Shown here piece by piece: positions 44,452 through 56,771 of a stretch of 64,000 bases of DNA. The stretch comes from Larix kaempferi (taxonomy: Eukaryota > Streptophyta > Pinopsida > Pinales > Pinaceae), in NCBI GenBank assembly GCA_027924585.1, contig BSBM01000007.1, positions 6,402,001 through 6,466,000 of the forward strand, given 5' to 3'. A program made the translations under genes and the position numbers. A model generated the notes under the pieces. That model had not been told where the DNA came from and ran no database searches. It worked only from the letters and a program-made list of their open reading frames with translations. How positions within the stretch are numbered: the first letter of the stretch is position 1; each line of letters begins with the position of its first letter.

Positions 44452-45747
44452 GGGTGGGTTTACGTGAGTAGCTGTGTCATTCTCTAATGTTTCAATTTCA
44501 AATGGAGAAAGATCATCAATTATTTTGTATTCTCTTCATTATGTAATGGTGAATTTTCAATGTTTGTTTGAAGTTGTTCTTCTCTATTATTGTTAATTGA
44601 ATCTATAGGTTGTTCAGTTTCCAAGTCACTAGGGCGTGGTTTTTGTATCCATCTCCACGAATTAGCGGGGCCTTCAAATTCTGGTGACTAACCTTGTTGT
44701 CGCCGTGACTAGCGGATCAGGAGAGTATCCACTTTGAGGATTTTTATATAAGGATTTATTTATAGTGGTATACTTAATCGAAAATATAATCAAACAATCC
44801 TAAAGGAAATCTAGACTCAACAAAAAGAAAAGTGTCCACACAGTAAAAAATGTCCTATGAATCCAAGCAAGCATTGTCTTATAATAATCTCTTGGAATGC
44901 CCCTTATACTTATAAAGTGTTATAGAGAGGTTTTGAGCCTAAATTCGTTGGGGGGAATCACTTCCATGTAATACAAGTGAACAATGAAATTGAAGTGACC
45001 CCTCTTCAATAGTTTCAACGTGTGTTTGGAGTCCATAGTCTAGATGTTATCAAGTTCAAATATTTTAAGAGTCACCTCAGAAACATATTCATGGAAAGAG
45101 AGGAATTTATCCTAGTGGTTGGTAGAATAGGTTCCTATATAAATAATATATTGAATACCTAAAACAACATCTATGCACCAACATTTGTGATATAAAATTG
45201 ATCCTTAAGGCTACAATCATCCACAAAAACATCTACCTTGTGCACCACCCCTCAAACTGAATATGTGTATGGCTTGGTATGCTTATAGGGGAGCACTTAA
45301 AAGTATTTAGATGGAGGCCCCAACACTTTTAACATGTTACTTAAAAATAATGTTTGGTTTACTATCAAAATCAACTATAACAAGGACACTTTGTTTTTCA
45401 ATATATACATAAAACTTAAAGGTAGAAAATTGACACAACCCAATCATTTTGGCAAGGGAGATTGAGGTTTCTCCTCTTTATATTGGTGGATGGAGTACTT
45501 GGTATTTCAAACTGGGGTCATTATAAGGTTATTTGGGAAGAGTATCCTCTACAAGTTCATATTTTTAATTCATATTGGTGTAGGTCATTGGCTATAAAAA
45601 AAAATTGGGTATTACAGACATGACCCTTAAACTAAGGCTTAGACAATTGATGCCAGGAGTTTAAAGGGGGAGGATTACAACTTTGGTTGGGTTGATAGGT
45701 AGTTGATCTAACCTATGAAGATACAAACTTTTCCTCTTCCTTCACCC
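44452..45747. other. No gene recognised; possible 5' part of gypsy-2
   Basis: Lies upstream of gypsy-2 gag in element orientation. I found neither a TGGTATCAGA-type nor another primer site, nor a repeated LTR. Some stretches look like remote retroelement sequence. Confidence 0.4.
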
Positions 45748-46360
45748 TTATATGTAATCTCGTTTCCCAAAACCAAGAATGTATATTTTAATTGCCTCAA
45801 TATGACTAGTAGTGCTTCTATCTATATCAATGGATTTTTCATAAGTGTCATTTTCAAATACTTTTACCTCAATTAGAGCATTGAATATAAATTGAAAACA
45901 TAGATTTTCCCCCATATTTGGAGGATGTTTGGCCTTGTACTTGATGACTTGGAACTTCTGAACATATTCTTCAATATTCATGTACATTTGATCATCCATA
46001 ATGATCATCCATGTTATGATCTTCTCTTAGATTCTAATATATCTCCAAAATCACTAAAGTCCCTTTTAGGGCTTTTAGCAATCCATATAATTTCTCCCTG
46101 AGAATGAGCTACCCCATGATCTAGATGTTGTAGTTCCACTTTTAACTTCTCTTATTGGCCATAGATGTGATGTACATTGAATATGACCTTGACCTTACTT
46201 AGCAATGTGTTCACTTCCACTGTGCCACCAAAGTCATATAGTGGAATATTCATGAGGAGATTAACACTGATTCTGGAAATACTACTTGTGACCTTGGAGG
46301 AGTATTTCCTTTTGCACCAAAAGGGTTTAGTTCCTCCTCATCCTCTCTATAATCCTCATG
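45748..46360 (-). pseudogene. Gag-like retroelement fragment
   Basis: The minus strand reads NPFGAKGNTPPRSQVVFPES, then VNTLLSKVKVIFNVHHIYGQ, KLKVELQHLDHGVAHSQGEIIW, and after a frame change MIIMDDQMYMNIEEYVQKFQ and YKAKHPPNMGENLCFQFIFNAL. The arrangement resembles a retrotransposon gag capsid region, without a zinc knuckle. Stops and a frameshift are present. Confidence 0.4.
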
Positions 46361-47159
46361 ATGATGAAATGAGTATTTTTGGACTTGCTCCATGGGTATT
46401 TTACCTATCATCTCCTCGATTTCTCAGTAAAATATCCTAAGACATTCTTGCAATATACCAAAGTCAACCTAAAATTTTCCCTTTGGCATTTTGTTTTCTT
46501 GCAAGAAAAAAATGAAGCACAATTTAAGAGTGAACGACTGAACAAATCTGATACCAGCTTGTAACAGTTTGTGTATGACATTAAAATACCCCTATTTGAG
46601 GGAAAATGAGGGATCAAAGTTTAAACTTCTTAACCACTAGGCATATATGTCCCCCTCCCTCTCTCCCCTCATTCCCTCACAGCAGTTGTGGTACATATGC
46701 ATGTATTTATAGATCATGTATTTGAAGGATTAAGGTGGCCACGAGATGATTCTTCACTAATTGAAGTGGTTTCTTATTCATGTGTAAAGGGAAGCCTCAT
46801 CATGGTTTGTGTTTCTATCTTCTCATTATCCTCCTCTTAGTCTAATGTAAGCATGGTCAAATGTGTGAGAAGGGAGAGACCCAAAATTACAACAATGGTA
46901 CATTTGAGGCCAAAACTAACAATCCCTATTCAGCACAAGAATGGTTTTGGTCCTTCATGAAACAACAGGGTTATTGTGCCATTTCCTTTAACTATAGCTC
47001 TCCTATGCACAACAAAACAAAATATTTATGTATATTTTGTTTCATGTTGTTTGTGAATTTGGAAGAAGGATTATGGAGAAGGATCAAAGGAATGTGAATA
47101 AGAAGTCAAATTTGAATAAATTACCCTACTCAAAAATATGGTTGGTCAAGAATACCTTT
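46361..47159. other. No gene or element recognised
   Basis: Moderately AT-rich with a C/T-rich run near 46650-46680. Nothing supported. Confidence 0.5.
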
Positions 47160-47398
47160 AGTCACCCAGAGGGTCGCCAAAATACAATCATATGCCGACA
47201 ATCGACCCCGAGCAACCTAAGATCTTGCACCCACTCCGCAAGGATGTCGAACTCCTCCCAAGACTGCATCTCATGAATGTCCTCCCATAAACTTCGCTCT
47301 ATATCCTCGATATCCTCCTGAATGGGGACATGAATCTTCGATTTAAAGAATTAGGCAATTTGAACAACCCTTCTCTATTCCCTGGTGGCCCGAGGTGT
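47160..47398 (-). pseudogene. LINE-C copy 0: ORF1 N-terminal fragment
   Basis: About 240 bp matching 58380-58610, the ORF1 N-terminal region of copy 1, joined directly to the truncated RNase H of copy 1 at 47398/47399. It is the left edge of a head-to-tail series. Confidence 0.75.
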
Positions 47399-48782
47399 CA
47401 CGGAATGAGGTGATGCAATATTTGCAACACCTTGGTCATTATGAAGTTTCCTTTCCATGTATACAATGATTTTGGAATCTACTTCCACAATTAGAGGCAT
47501 CTAGCTTTTCCAAATGGATATCCTAATTCCATACAGGAGACCCTACAATTCTACAACATTATTTGTTTCTATTTTTATGTAACCCACGAAGGCATCCGAA
47601 ACTTCCCCTAGATGATTTCTAAAAAATCCCCTAAAAAGTGCTACTCATGGGTTCCCTTTGGAAGCACCATCAAAATTGAATTTGAAATGCCCCTCCAAGG
47701 GAGCACTCCATATATTCAGGCTTACCACCTCTGTCCTCCTTTTTTTCTCCGTCCCAATATAACTCGGGAGGGCCCTCACTCCCCATTCTTCCATAATACA
47801 ACATTCCTACTTCGTGGCCTACCAATCTTGATCTTTCCAGTTAGTCATCCTTAGAGCCTCTGTGAGATGAAGCTTGATCATGGTCCAAACTCCATTCTCC
47901 GATCTACTCTTGTCTTGGAAAATACACTGATTTCTTTCCTTCCATGTCTCCCATAACAAGAACCCTGGGAATAGTTTCCACATTCTGTTGACAATTGGAT
48001 TGGATGTCCATTCTGTAATGGACAGGTTCAGTCTTACCCTGAACATGATCCAATTTTCTGAAAACTTCCGCTTCTTTGTCCCATAATGATGCAACAAAAG
48101 TGAATTCATCAAGCAAGTGGTTCATTGTTTCTCTAGCATTGGCACACATGGCGCAACGGAATGGACCCACTATCCCTCTCTTTCTAATATTCCCCCTTGT
48201 CAAGATTCACCTTTTCACCAGCAGCCAAAATAAAGTAGCCACCTTGGGCCAAATATTAGCTTGCCATATTTTCTTCTAAATGTCTTTCCTGGGTGGCTCT
48301 CTTTGTTATGTCCACAATCTATATGCATCCTTCAGGTCAAATCCTCCCTTTGACGAATATCCCCACCTTAGTTTTTCCAGACCCCTCTAGATTCTAATCT
48401 ATCTTTCTTGGATGGTATCCCATATTCTTTGGACCTCTACTTCTAGTCATTGCTATCTCCAGCATTAATGTGGTTTCCAAGATCTATACTCATCCTCCCC
48501 CAGAATCTCTTGCCATAAGTATTGTACTTTCTTCCAACCTCTCTCTTAGCATATGGCATGAAAGACCGACACTTCCAAGTGATTCAGAAGGCTTGGGATC
48601 TACTACCACGAGTCTTCCCAAAAATTTGCGTCTTCTCCATTACGAATTTCCCAGAAATTATGTTCTTGGATTAAGTCCTGCCTTGAATAAATGTCTTCCA
48701 TGTATTCCATCCCTTCTTCAAATTGGAGAATCTGATAAGATCTTGTTTATTCCAGCTCCAGGCATATTTCCAATGCCAAAGT
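47399..48782 (-). pseudogene. LINE-C copy 1: zf-RVT linker and RNase H
   Basis: The minus strand from 48203 reads the zinc-binding linker (GPFRCAMCANARETMNHLL, then CxF-rich LWDKEAEVFRKLDHV), then WKERNQCIFQDKSRS (about 47920-47890), then RNase H from about 47720 (FNFDGASKGNP, ETNNVVEL, GLLYGI, VEVDSKIIVYMERK). It ends at 47399, short of the RNase H C-terminus, which copy 2 retains. Two frames are used. Confidence 0.78.
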
Positions 48783-49281
48783 TGTTGAAATATTGTAACT
48801 TCTAAGAATATTACATTTGTACTTTATTATTCCGAAGATGTTTCATTCCTTCGAAGAGACTCTATTGTATATCCAGAGATGTTTATTCCTCCGAGAAAGT
48901 GTGGTAACTAAGTTTATTAGATCTCCCATGTGAGGTCGGCCCTGAGTTAGTTGTTTAGGGTTATTAGAATCTCTTAAGAGAGGTCGGCCCCATTAGGGTA
49001 AAAAGTCAGTTAGAACATGAGTATAAATAGAGGAGGTGTGTTCCTCATTTATCTCATTCATTCACTCACTTGTGATTGGCGCATAGGAGAAATAGAGGTA
49101 TGCATAGGAGGAGAAGGAGCTCTTGTTGAGGACTTCATCTTTGTATTGGTTGATTATCTATATTGAGGAAAGCTTTGCTGAGTTTTCTACCACATGAGGG
49201 TTTCCCAGGGTAAATATTTGTCTATCTTGTGATTGTGTTTCTTTCAGTGATCTTGCTTGTGAAATTAGGCTAAACTTAACA
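48783..49281 (+). repeat. 5' LTR of the copia element
   Basis: Starts TGTTGAAATATTGTAAC and ends TAACA directly before the primer site. It has a TATA box, TATAAATA, at 49022-49029. Confidence 0.93.
49022..49029 (+). promoter_or_regulatory. LTR TATA box
   Basis: TATAAATA in the 5' LTR; the 3' LTR has CATAAATA at the matching place, so only the 5' copy is canonical. Confidence 0.7.
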
Positions 49282-49293
49282 TGGTATCAGAGC
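49282..49293 (+). other. Primer binding site (initiator tRNA-Met)
   Basis: TGGTATCAGAGC immediately follows the LTR, the standard copia primer site. Confidence 0.95.
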
Positions 49294-49674
49294 TAGCCTG
49301 AATAGGACATCTTTCACAAGGTGAAAATACCTCTCTCTCCTCCTCCGGTGAAAATTAGGGTTTCTGCAAAAGTTGAAATTTTTTGAATCTGATTGCATGG
49401 CTGGATAGCCCTCCTCAAAATCAAATTTTTGAGCCCTATATCAAAATTTTTGAGTGGGTATAACCCCTGGATTTATCAAACCCTAGTTTGACTTCTGGAC
49501 TAGAAAACCAGTGAACCAGAAAAACTGCGCACCTATGCACCAGTGAACCAGAAAAGCTGCGAACCTGTGCACCAGTAAACCAGAAAAGTGAAGACCAAAA
49601 AACCAGAAATTCTGTTGCAGTAAGTATTATTCTATCTTTTGAGAAACTTCAATATCTGTAACCTCCTGGATAAG

Positions 49675-52600
49675 ATGGCTCCAAGCACTAAGCTTTAAGA
49701 CAAGCTAGAGGGTATAGAAAATTTTCGAGCATGGAAATATAGGATTGGTCTCATTCTTGAAGAGAATGATCTCGTCCAATATATCAAAGATGAGGTTGCA
49801 GAACTTGCGGAAGATGAAGCCAAAGAGAAGTATAAGAAGGACTTAATTAGGGAAAAGAGAATCATTGTTGATTCTATCAAAGACCACTTGATTCCCCAAG
49901 TGGCATCCAAGAAGACCCCAAAGGAGATGTATAATTCCCTATCCATAATGTATGAAGGAAGGAACATCAATAGGAAGATGAACCTAAGATCTCAGTTGAA
50001 GAGCACTAAGATGAATCAAGGAGAATCTATTCAAGATTACTTCACAAGGGTCTCCCAATTCAAAGAACAACTAGAAGCTATTGGAGACAAACTTGATGAA
50101 GATGAACTAGTTATAACTGCTCTCAATGGTCTCTCTAGACCTTGGGAATCATTTATTCAAACCATGTGTGCCAGAAAAGAAAGCATGAATTTTGATGTGG
50201 TATGGGAGGATTGCATTCAAGAAGAAGCTAGGGTTTCCAATAGAGAAGCTTTGCTCAAAGAATATGACCAAGCTTTGGACACCCACACCAAGGGAAGAAG
50301 GATTCAATCCAACTTCAAGAAGGATAATCACAAGGATTCTCAACCTCCACAAAGATTTCAAAAGAAAAGAGGAACCAATCAAAGAAGAGATTACTCACAA
50401 TTCCAATGTTTCACTTGTCACAAAATAGGACACATTGCTAAGGATTGTCCTTCAAAGAAGAAAAAGGGTTTCCATCACAAAAGACATCAAGCACATCTAG
50501 AATAAGATGATAGTGAAGATGAAGAAGAGGAAAGAACTCAAAAGAAGAGAGATAAAGTAGAAGAAGAAGATGCAGAAGACTATGTTCTATTCTCTGCACT
50601 CTCTGGGGCTGTAACACCTAGAGAAGACACATGGCTTATTGATAGTGGTGCTTCAAAGCACATGACAGGTCAAAAGAAAACTCTTGCAAAACTTGAAGAG
50701 AATACCTCTCCACAAAAAGTATCTTTAGGAGATGACTATCAATATCCCATCAAGGGAATTGGTGAAGCAAGCTACAAGCTTGATTCTGGAACTCTATTGA
50801 AGATGAAGGAAATACTATATGTACCAGGTTTGAAGAAGAACTTACTTTCTATCTCAGCTTTAGATAAGAAAGGTTATAGGGTTGCATTCATAGATAGACA
50901 AGTACTCATGTGGTCCAAAGGAAAATCAGTTTAGGATGCAATTGTTATTGGTGAAGAGGAAGGAGGCCTATACAAACTCAAGGGCCATCCAGAAGCTGCC
51001 CTTATTCATGAAGCCACTAGCCCATGTGAGCTATGGCATAGGAGACTTGCTCACATTAACTACAAAGCACTACCTCATGTGAGCAAGGTGGTTATAGGAC
51101 TACCAGATTTGAAGATTGATCATGATGGCACATGCAAAGGATGTGCAAAAGGGAAGAAAATCAAGAATCCATTTCCAAAGAGTGAAACAAAGACTAAGAG
51201 TATTTTGGAATTGATTCATTCAGATGTATGTGGACCAATGACCTCAACATCCTTGAGTAGATATGAATACTACCTTACATTTATTAATGACTATTCAAGA
51301 AAGACTTGGATATACTTTCTAAAAGTAAAGAATGAAGTTTTTGGAAAGTTCAAGGAGTTCAAAGCCTTGATAGAAAATCATTCAGAAAAGAAGATCAAAA
51401 TACTCAGGACAGATAATGGCAGCCAATATACTTCAAAGTATTTTGAAGTCTTTTGTAAAGAATTTGGAATCAAGAGGGAATTAACCACTCCCTACAATCC
51501 TCAACAAAATGGTGTTGCGGAGAGAAATAATAGAACCCTTATGGAAGCAGTGAAGACAATGATAAATGATCAAGACCTACCTATGTATCTATGGGCTGAA
51601 GCAGCTAGGACTGCAGTCTATGTGTAGAATAGACTATCTCATAGTGCTCTTGAATTCAAGACCCCAGAAGAAGTGTTCAAAGGGAAGAAGCCTAAGGTAA
51701 TTCATCTCAAGATATTTGGATGCCCAATATATATTCATGTTCCAAAAGAAAAGAGACGGAACTAGATCCTTCTGGGAAGAAGGGAATATTTGTTGGATAT
51801 TGTGAAGCATCCAAAGCATTCAGAATATACATTCCAACATTCCACCATATGGAAATAAGTAGGGATGTGACTTTTGATGAAGAGGCAACTCTCAATAAAT
51901 CTAGTAAGTTCCAGTATAAAGAAGTATATGAAGAAGATGCACCTCCCAGAATTGCAGAGGTTGTACCCACCCCTGAATATGTAACACCTGAATACCATGA
52001 CATGATAGAACCACAAGAACCCCCTATCACAAACATATCAAGAAAGAGAAATCCAACATGGGCAAGAGACATTATACTAGGAGTAGAAAAGTATGGAACT
52101 CCTGAAGGTTCCACCAGAGTGAGCAAGAAACCAAAGTCATTCTCCAACTATATGGCTTTGATGTGTGATCTTGTAGATCAAGAACCCACTAGTTATGAAG
52201 AGGCATCTCATAAGAAAGAGTGGGTAGAGGCAATGACAGAGGACTACCAGCCAATAATGAAGAATGATGTTTAGGATATAGTTCCCAAACCAAAGGACAA
52301 GAGTGTGGTATCCTCCAAATGGATATACAAGATAAAGCATGCTGCAGATGGCAGTATTGAAAAGTATAAAGCAAGATTTGTGGCCAGAGGGTTCTCTCAG
52401 AAAGAGGGAATTTACTATTAAGAGACATTTGCACTAGTTGCAAGGTACACCTCCATTAGAACCATCATGGCACTTGCATCCATGATGAAGTGGGAATTAC
52501 ACCAGATGGATGTAAAGACAACTTTCCTGAATGGTGTGATTGAGGAGGAAGTGTACATAGAACAACCACAAGGATTTGAGGTGGAAGATGGAAGAACCCA

Positions 52601-53726
52601 TGTGTGCAAACTGAAGAAGGCTTTGTATGTGTTGAAGCAAGCTCCCAGAGCTTGGTATGAAAGAATTGACAGTTTCTTGACAAGCTTGGGCTTCACCAAA
52701 AGTAAAGCTGATCCAAATATTTATCTCAAGGTTATGGATGATGAACCTGTCATATTGTTGCTATATGTGGATTATCTATTTCTGACAGGAAATGAGAAAC
52801 AAATTATCGAGTGCAAGAAGAAGCTCTCTTTAGAGTTTGAGATGAAATATATCGGATTGATGCATTACTTCCTAGGTCTGGAAGTATGGCAAGGCCTAGA
52901 AGGAATCTTTCTCAACTAGGGAAAGTATGCTGTGGAAATCTTGAAAAGATTTGATATGTCGGAATGCAAAGCCATGGCCACTCCTATGGATTCCAACTTG
53001 AAGTTGTTAGCTAATGACTCTTCAGAGTTAGTGGATATTTCTATGTACAGACAGATTATTGGGTCATTGATGTATATGACGAATACCAGGCCAGATATAT
53101 GCTTTGTTGTAAACACCTTGAGTCAATACCTAGTGGAACCTAGGCGTGTACACCTGATAGCTGCAAAGCATGTGATGAGGTACCTAATAGGTATGATAGA
53201 TTTTGGTCTATATTATCTTGAAGATCATGACTTCAGATTATATGGCTACACAGATGTTGATTGGGCAGGTAGTGTATCAGACAGGAAGAGCACATCAGGT
53301 GGATGTTATTGTCTGGGATCTACCATGATCTCATGCTTTATCAGGAAGCAGTCTAGTGTGGATCTCAACACAGTTGAAGCATAATATATAGCTGCTTGCT
53401 CTGCTAGTTGTGAAACGATATGGCTTCGGAAGCTGTTATCAAGTTTGTTTGACTTAGAGATGGACCCCATTGTGATCCTGTGTGACAACTAGATTTGTAT
53501 CAAGATGACAGAGAATCCAGTATTCCATGATAAGTCAAAGCACATAGAGATCCGATATTTCTATATACAAGATATGGTGCAGAAAGGAGCTATCAAGCTC
53601 GAGTATGTGAGCACTGACGAACAACTTGCTGATATATTGACCAAACCTCTGTCTCGAGTAAAGTTTGAGTATTTTCGAGACAAGCTTGGTGTAGTTCAAA
53701 AGAACCCTCCTCGAAAGGGGGAGTGA
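49675..53726 (+). pseudogene. Copia gag-pol polyprotein with nine stops and one frameshift
   Basis: Reading starts at ATG 49675 and ends at TGA 53724. Order: gag, zinc knuckle CFTCHKIGHIAKDC (about 50405-50446), protease LIDSGASKHMTG (near 50635), GAG-pre-integrase WHRRLAH, integrase (SDVCGPM, INDYSRKTW, RTDNGSQYTS, NGVAERNN), RT (KWIYKIK, QMDVKTTFLNG, LLYVDYLFLTGN) and RNase H (YTDVDWAGSVSDRKSTSGG, ADILTKPL). Stops: TAA 49696, TAA 50503, TAG 50932, TAG 51625, TAG 52272, TAA 52419, TAG 52917, TAA 53382, TAG 53490. One shift is near 51758. The RT motif is YVDY instead of YVDD. So it is inactive though nearly full length. Confidence 0.93.
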
Positions 53727-54060
53727 TATGGTCGCTGATGATGAGATTTCCTGCATCGACAGTAAGGTTGATGATGTGGATACCTATATTGATGGTATTG
53801 ACGATGAGGTCAATGATACAGATGATGAGGTCAATAGACTTTATGGATGTGATAGGACTGAATCGTCCCTAAACGTTTGGTTCAAAATGTACATGATAGG
53901 ACTACAGTGTCCCTGAACATTTGGTTCAAAATGTACATGATGAGACTGCATCGTCCTGAATGTTTGGTTCAAAATGTACATGATAGGATTGCATCGTCCC
54001 TGAACATTTGGTTCAAAAATGTACATGATAGGACTACATATTTGGTTCAAAATGTACATG
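53727..54060 (+). repeat. Copia 3' region: Asp-rich segment and 44-bp repeats
   Basis: After the pol stop a short Asp-rich frame (DDVDTYIDGIDDEVNDTDDE, 53728 on) precedes about five imperfect repeats of around 44 bp containing TTGGTTCAAAATGTACATGA (from 53877). Confidence 0.85.
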
Positions 54061-54983
54061 ATTGGACTAATCATCCTTAGACAGCAAATCCAGTAATTCT
54101 GAAAGGAAGGATAGTCTTAAATGTGATTGAGATTGGACTAATCATCCTTAGACAGCAAATCCAGTAATTCCGAAAGGAAGGATAGTCTTAAATGTGATTG
54201 AGATTGGACTATTCATCCTTAGACAATAAATCCAATAATTCTGAAAGGAAGGATAGTCTTAAATGTGATTGAGATTGGACTAATCATCCTTAGACAGTAA
54301 ATCCAGTAATTCGGAAAGGAAGGATAGTCTTAAATGTGATTGAGATTGGACTAATCATCCTTAGACAGTAAATCCAGTAATTCGGAAAGGAAGGATAGTC
54401 TTAAATGTGATTGAGATTGGACTAATCATCCTTAGACAGTAAATCTAGTAATTCTGAAAGGAAGGATAGTCTTAAATGTGATTGAGATTGGACTAATCAT
54501 CCTTAGATAGTAAATCCACTAATTCTAAAAGGAAGGATAGTCTTAAATGTGATTGAGATTGGACTAATCATCCTTAGATAGTAAATCCAGTAATTCCGAA
54601 AGGAAGGATAGTCTTAAATGTGATTGAGATTGGATTAATCATCCTTAGACAGTAAATCCAGTAATTCCGAAAGGAAGGATAGTCTTAAATGTGATTGTGA
54701 TTGGACTAATCATCCTTAGACAGTAAATCCAGTAATTCTGAAAGGAAGGATAGTCTTAAATGTGATTGAGATTGGACTAATCATCCTTAGACAGTAAATC
54801 CAATAATTCTGAAAGGAAGGATAGTCTTAAATATGATTGTGATTGGATTAATCATCCTTAGACAGTAAATCTAGTAATTCCGAAAGGAAGGATAGTCTTA
54901 AATGTGATTGTGATTGGATTAATCATCCTTAGACAGTAAATCCAGTAATTCCGAAAGGAAGGATAGTATTAAATATGATTGTG
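54061..54983 (+). repeat. Thirteen 71-bp tandem repeats in the copia 3' UTR
   Basis: Units start at 54061 and every 71 bp to 54913, beginning ATTGGACTAATCATCCTTAG and ending AAATGTGATTGAG. Units differ at only a few sites. The period is not a multiple of three and no frame continues through. A degenerate partial unit follows. Confidence 0.97.
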
Positions 54984-55039
54984 ATGAGATTGATCCCGCA
55001 ATTCTGAAAGGAAGGATCATGTGTATTGTAGAGTATGCT

Positions 55040-55160
55040 GCTATGATGTTGAACGAGAGGATACAGATGCTGATGCTATTGATCGAGAGGATCCAGATGT
55101 TGATGTCGTTGATCGAGAGGATCCAGATACTGATGATGTTGATCGAGAGATCCAAATGAT
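55040..55160 (+). repeat. 30-bp GATCGAGAGGATCCAGATG repeats
   Basis: Four imperfect units of about 30 bp between the 71-bp array and the polypurine tract. Confidence 0.85.
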
Positions 55161-55351
55161 GATGTTGTTTTAGTTTTTCGAGTGCTGCAGAAGATGAAGA
55201 TCCAATATTGAAGATCTTGAAGATGATCCAGTAATTGTTTGAGTTACTGATGATGTATGAAGAAAGCTTCCAATGATTTATAGATGTATCATATGCTATG
55301 TAGTTGATGACTCCTTGCTCCTGCAGATGTTGTTATAATATCCTTCTCATT

Positions 55352-55360
55352 AAGGGGGAG
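55352..55360 (+). other. Copia polypurine tract
   Basis: AAGGGGGAG directly precedes the 3' LTR. Confidence 0.9.
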
Positions 55361-55860
55361 TGTTGAAATATTGTAACTTCTAAGAATATTACATTTGTAC
55401 TTTATTATTTCGGAGATGATTCATTCCTCCGAAGAGACTCTATTGCATATCCGGAGATGTTTATTCCTCTGATAAAGTGTGGTAACTAGGGTTATTAGAT
55501 CTCCCATGTGAGCTCGGCCCTGAGTTAGTTGTTTAGGGGTTATTAGACTCTCTTAGGAGAGGTCGGCCCCATTAGGGTAAAATGTCAGTTAGAACATGAG
55601 CATAAATAGAGGAGGTGTTTTCCTCATTTATCTCATCCATTCACTCACTTGTGACTGGCGCATAGGAGAGAGAGAGGTCTGCATAGGAGGAGAAGGATCT
55701 ATTATTGAGGACTACATCTTTGTATTGGTTGATTATCTATATTGAGGAAATATTTGCTAGGTTTTCTACCCCATGAGGTTTTCCCACGGTAAATCTTTTT
55801 CTATCTTGTGATTTTGTTTCTTTCAGTGATATTGCTTGTGAAATTAGGCTAAACTTTAAA
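55361..55860 (+). repeat. 3' LTR of the copia element
   Basis: Matches the 5' LTR end to end with scattered substitutions. Its end reads AAACTTTAAA where the 5' LTR has AAACTTAACA. Confidence 0.93.
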
Positions 55861-56771
55861 AAAAATTGGCCTAGGGTCTGTCTGAAAGGGTAACCCATCT
55901 CCACCATATTTTATCTCCCAAGACCTCACTAATCTTTTCAAGGTCTCTTAGGCCCATTTCCCCCAATATTTGGGCATACATATGCTATCCCAGCTGACCA
56001 ATGCCCATTTTTGTTTCCCTTATGTTGCTCCCCAAAGGAATCTTCTGTGCATATTCATAATTTATTTGAGCACGGATTTTGGGGATACCATTACCGAGAA
56101 TAAATATGTTGGTATGACTTGGAGCATTGATTTTACCATTATTGATCTACTCACCAAGTTTAGGGGGTGCAAAAACCAATTGGACAACTTTTGTTCCATA
56201 TGATCTAGCAAGTCTTCCCAAGACACTTTTTTGGCCACAACGTCTGCCATAGGGGCCCCGAGATATTTGGATGGAAGGGAGCTGCCTTGGAATCCCAGAA
56301 TGCACAAAATATTACACTAGGTGACCCGAGGAGAGTTGAAGAAGAAGACATGTGATTTACATTCATTGAAATCAACTCAAGATGCAGTGGAGAATAAATT
56401 TAAAGATTTTTCGATAAATTCTGCTTCTTGAACTAATGGATGCCTCATGAGCATTGTATCATCCACGAATTGTTGGTGCGTCTGATTAGTCGTTGATGTG
56501 TGTAGGATTACACCTATGATTTCCTTTCTTTCCTTCATTGTGTTGATAGTTATACCCAGTCCTTCTGCCAAAAGAATGAAAATAAAGGGGGATAGGGGGT
56601 CCCCTTGTCTAATCCCCCTCAATGTCCTAAAGGTGGGAGTTGGGGCTCCATTCATAGTTTTCCTTTTATGGCTTTTAAATTTTGATGAAATTAGTACATG
56701 CTTGACCCCCTTGAAACTTCTATTTCCTCCCACCATTGTTGGACTATCGATTTGAAGTCCTTATGTCCAAT
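55861..56771 (-). pseudogene. LINE-C copy 1 RT remnant with internal deletion
   Basis: Reads NGAPTPTFRTLRGIRQGDPLSPFIF and HQQFVDDTMLM (catalytic FVDD, about 56490-56460). Upstream it jumps at about 56657 from NGAP to sequence that in copy 2 lies 1 kb away, near 62555, so the N-terminal RT is deleted. Further left the RT thumb continues with GFQGSSLPSKYLGAPMADVV (56307 on). Copia begins at 55860. Confidence 0.8.

Larger units (their letters stand above)
48783..55860 (+). mobile_element. Ty1/copia retrotransposon, complete but mutated
   Basis: Two LTRs of about 500 bp (48783-49281, 55361-55860), an initiator-Met primer site, one gag-pol frame, an unusually long repetitive 3' untranslated region and a polypurine tract. 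LTR difference is roughly 7-8 % by eye. It lies in LINE-C copy 1. The uninterrupted sequence in copy 2 (near 60731) shows the target, with AAAGT and AAAAT flanking as a worn 5-bp duplication. Confidence 0.93.

Noticed and set aside
44640-44760. Possible primer site and LTR edge of gypsy-2
   Set aside because: No TGG start matching a tRNA end and no second copy of the adjacent sequence in the window.
51707-52147. 146-codon minus-strand frame across the copia integrase-RT region
   Set aside because: Antisense shadow of the polyprotein.
54061-54983. Regular repeats resembling a CRISPR array
   Set aside because: Units are directly adjacent 71-bp repeats without unique spacers, inside a plant copia element.
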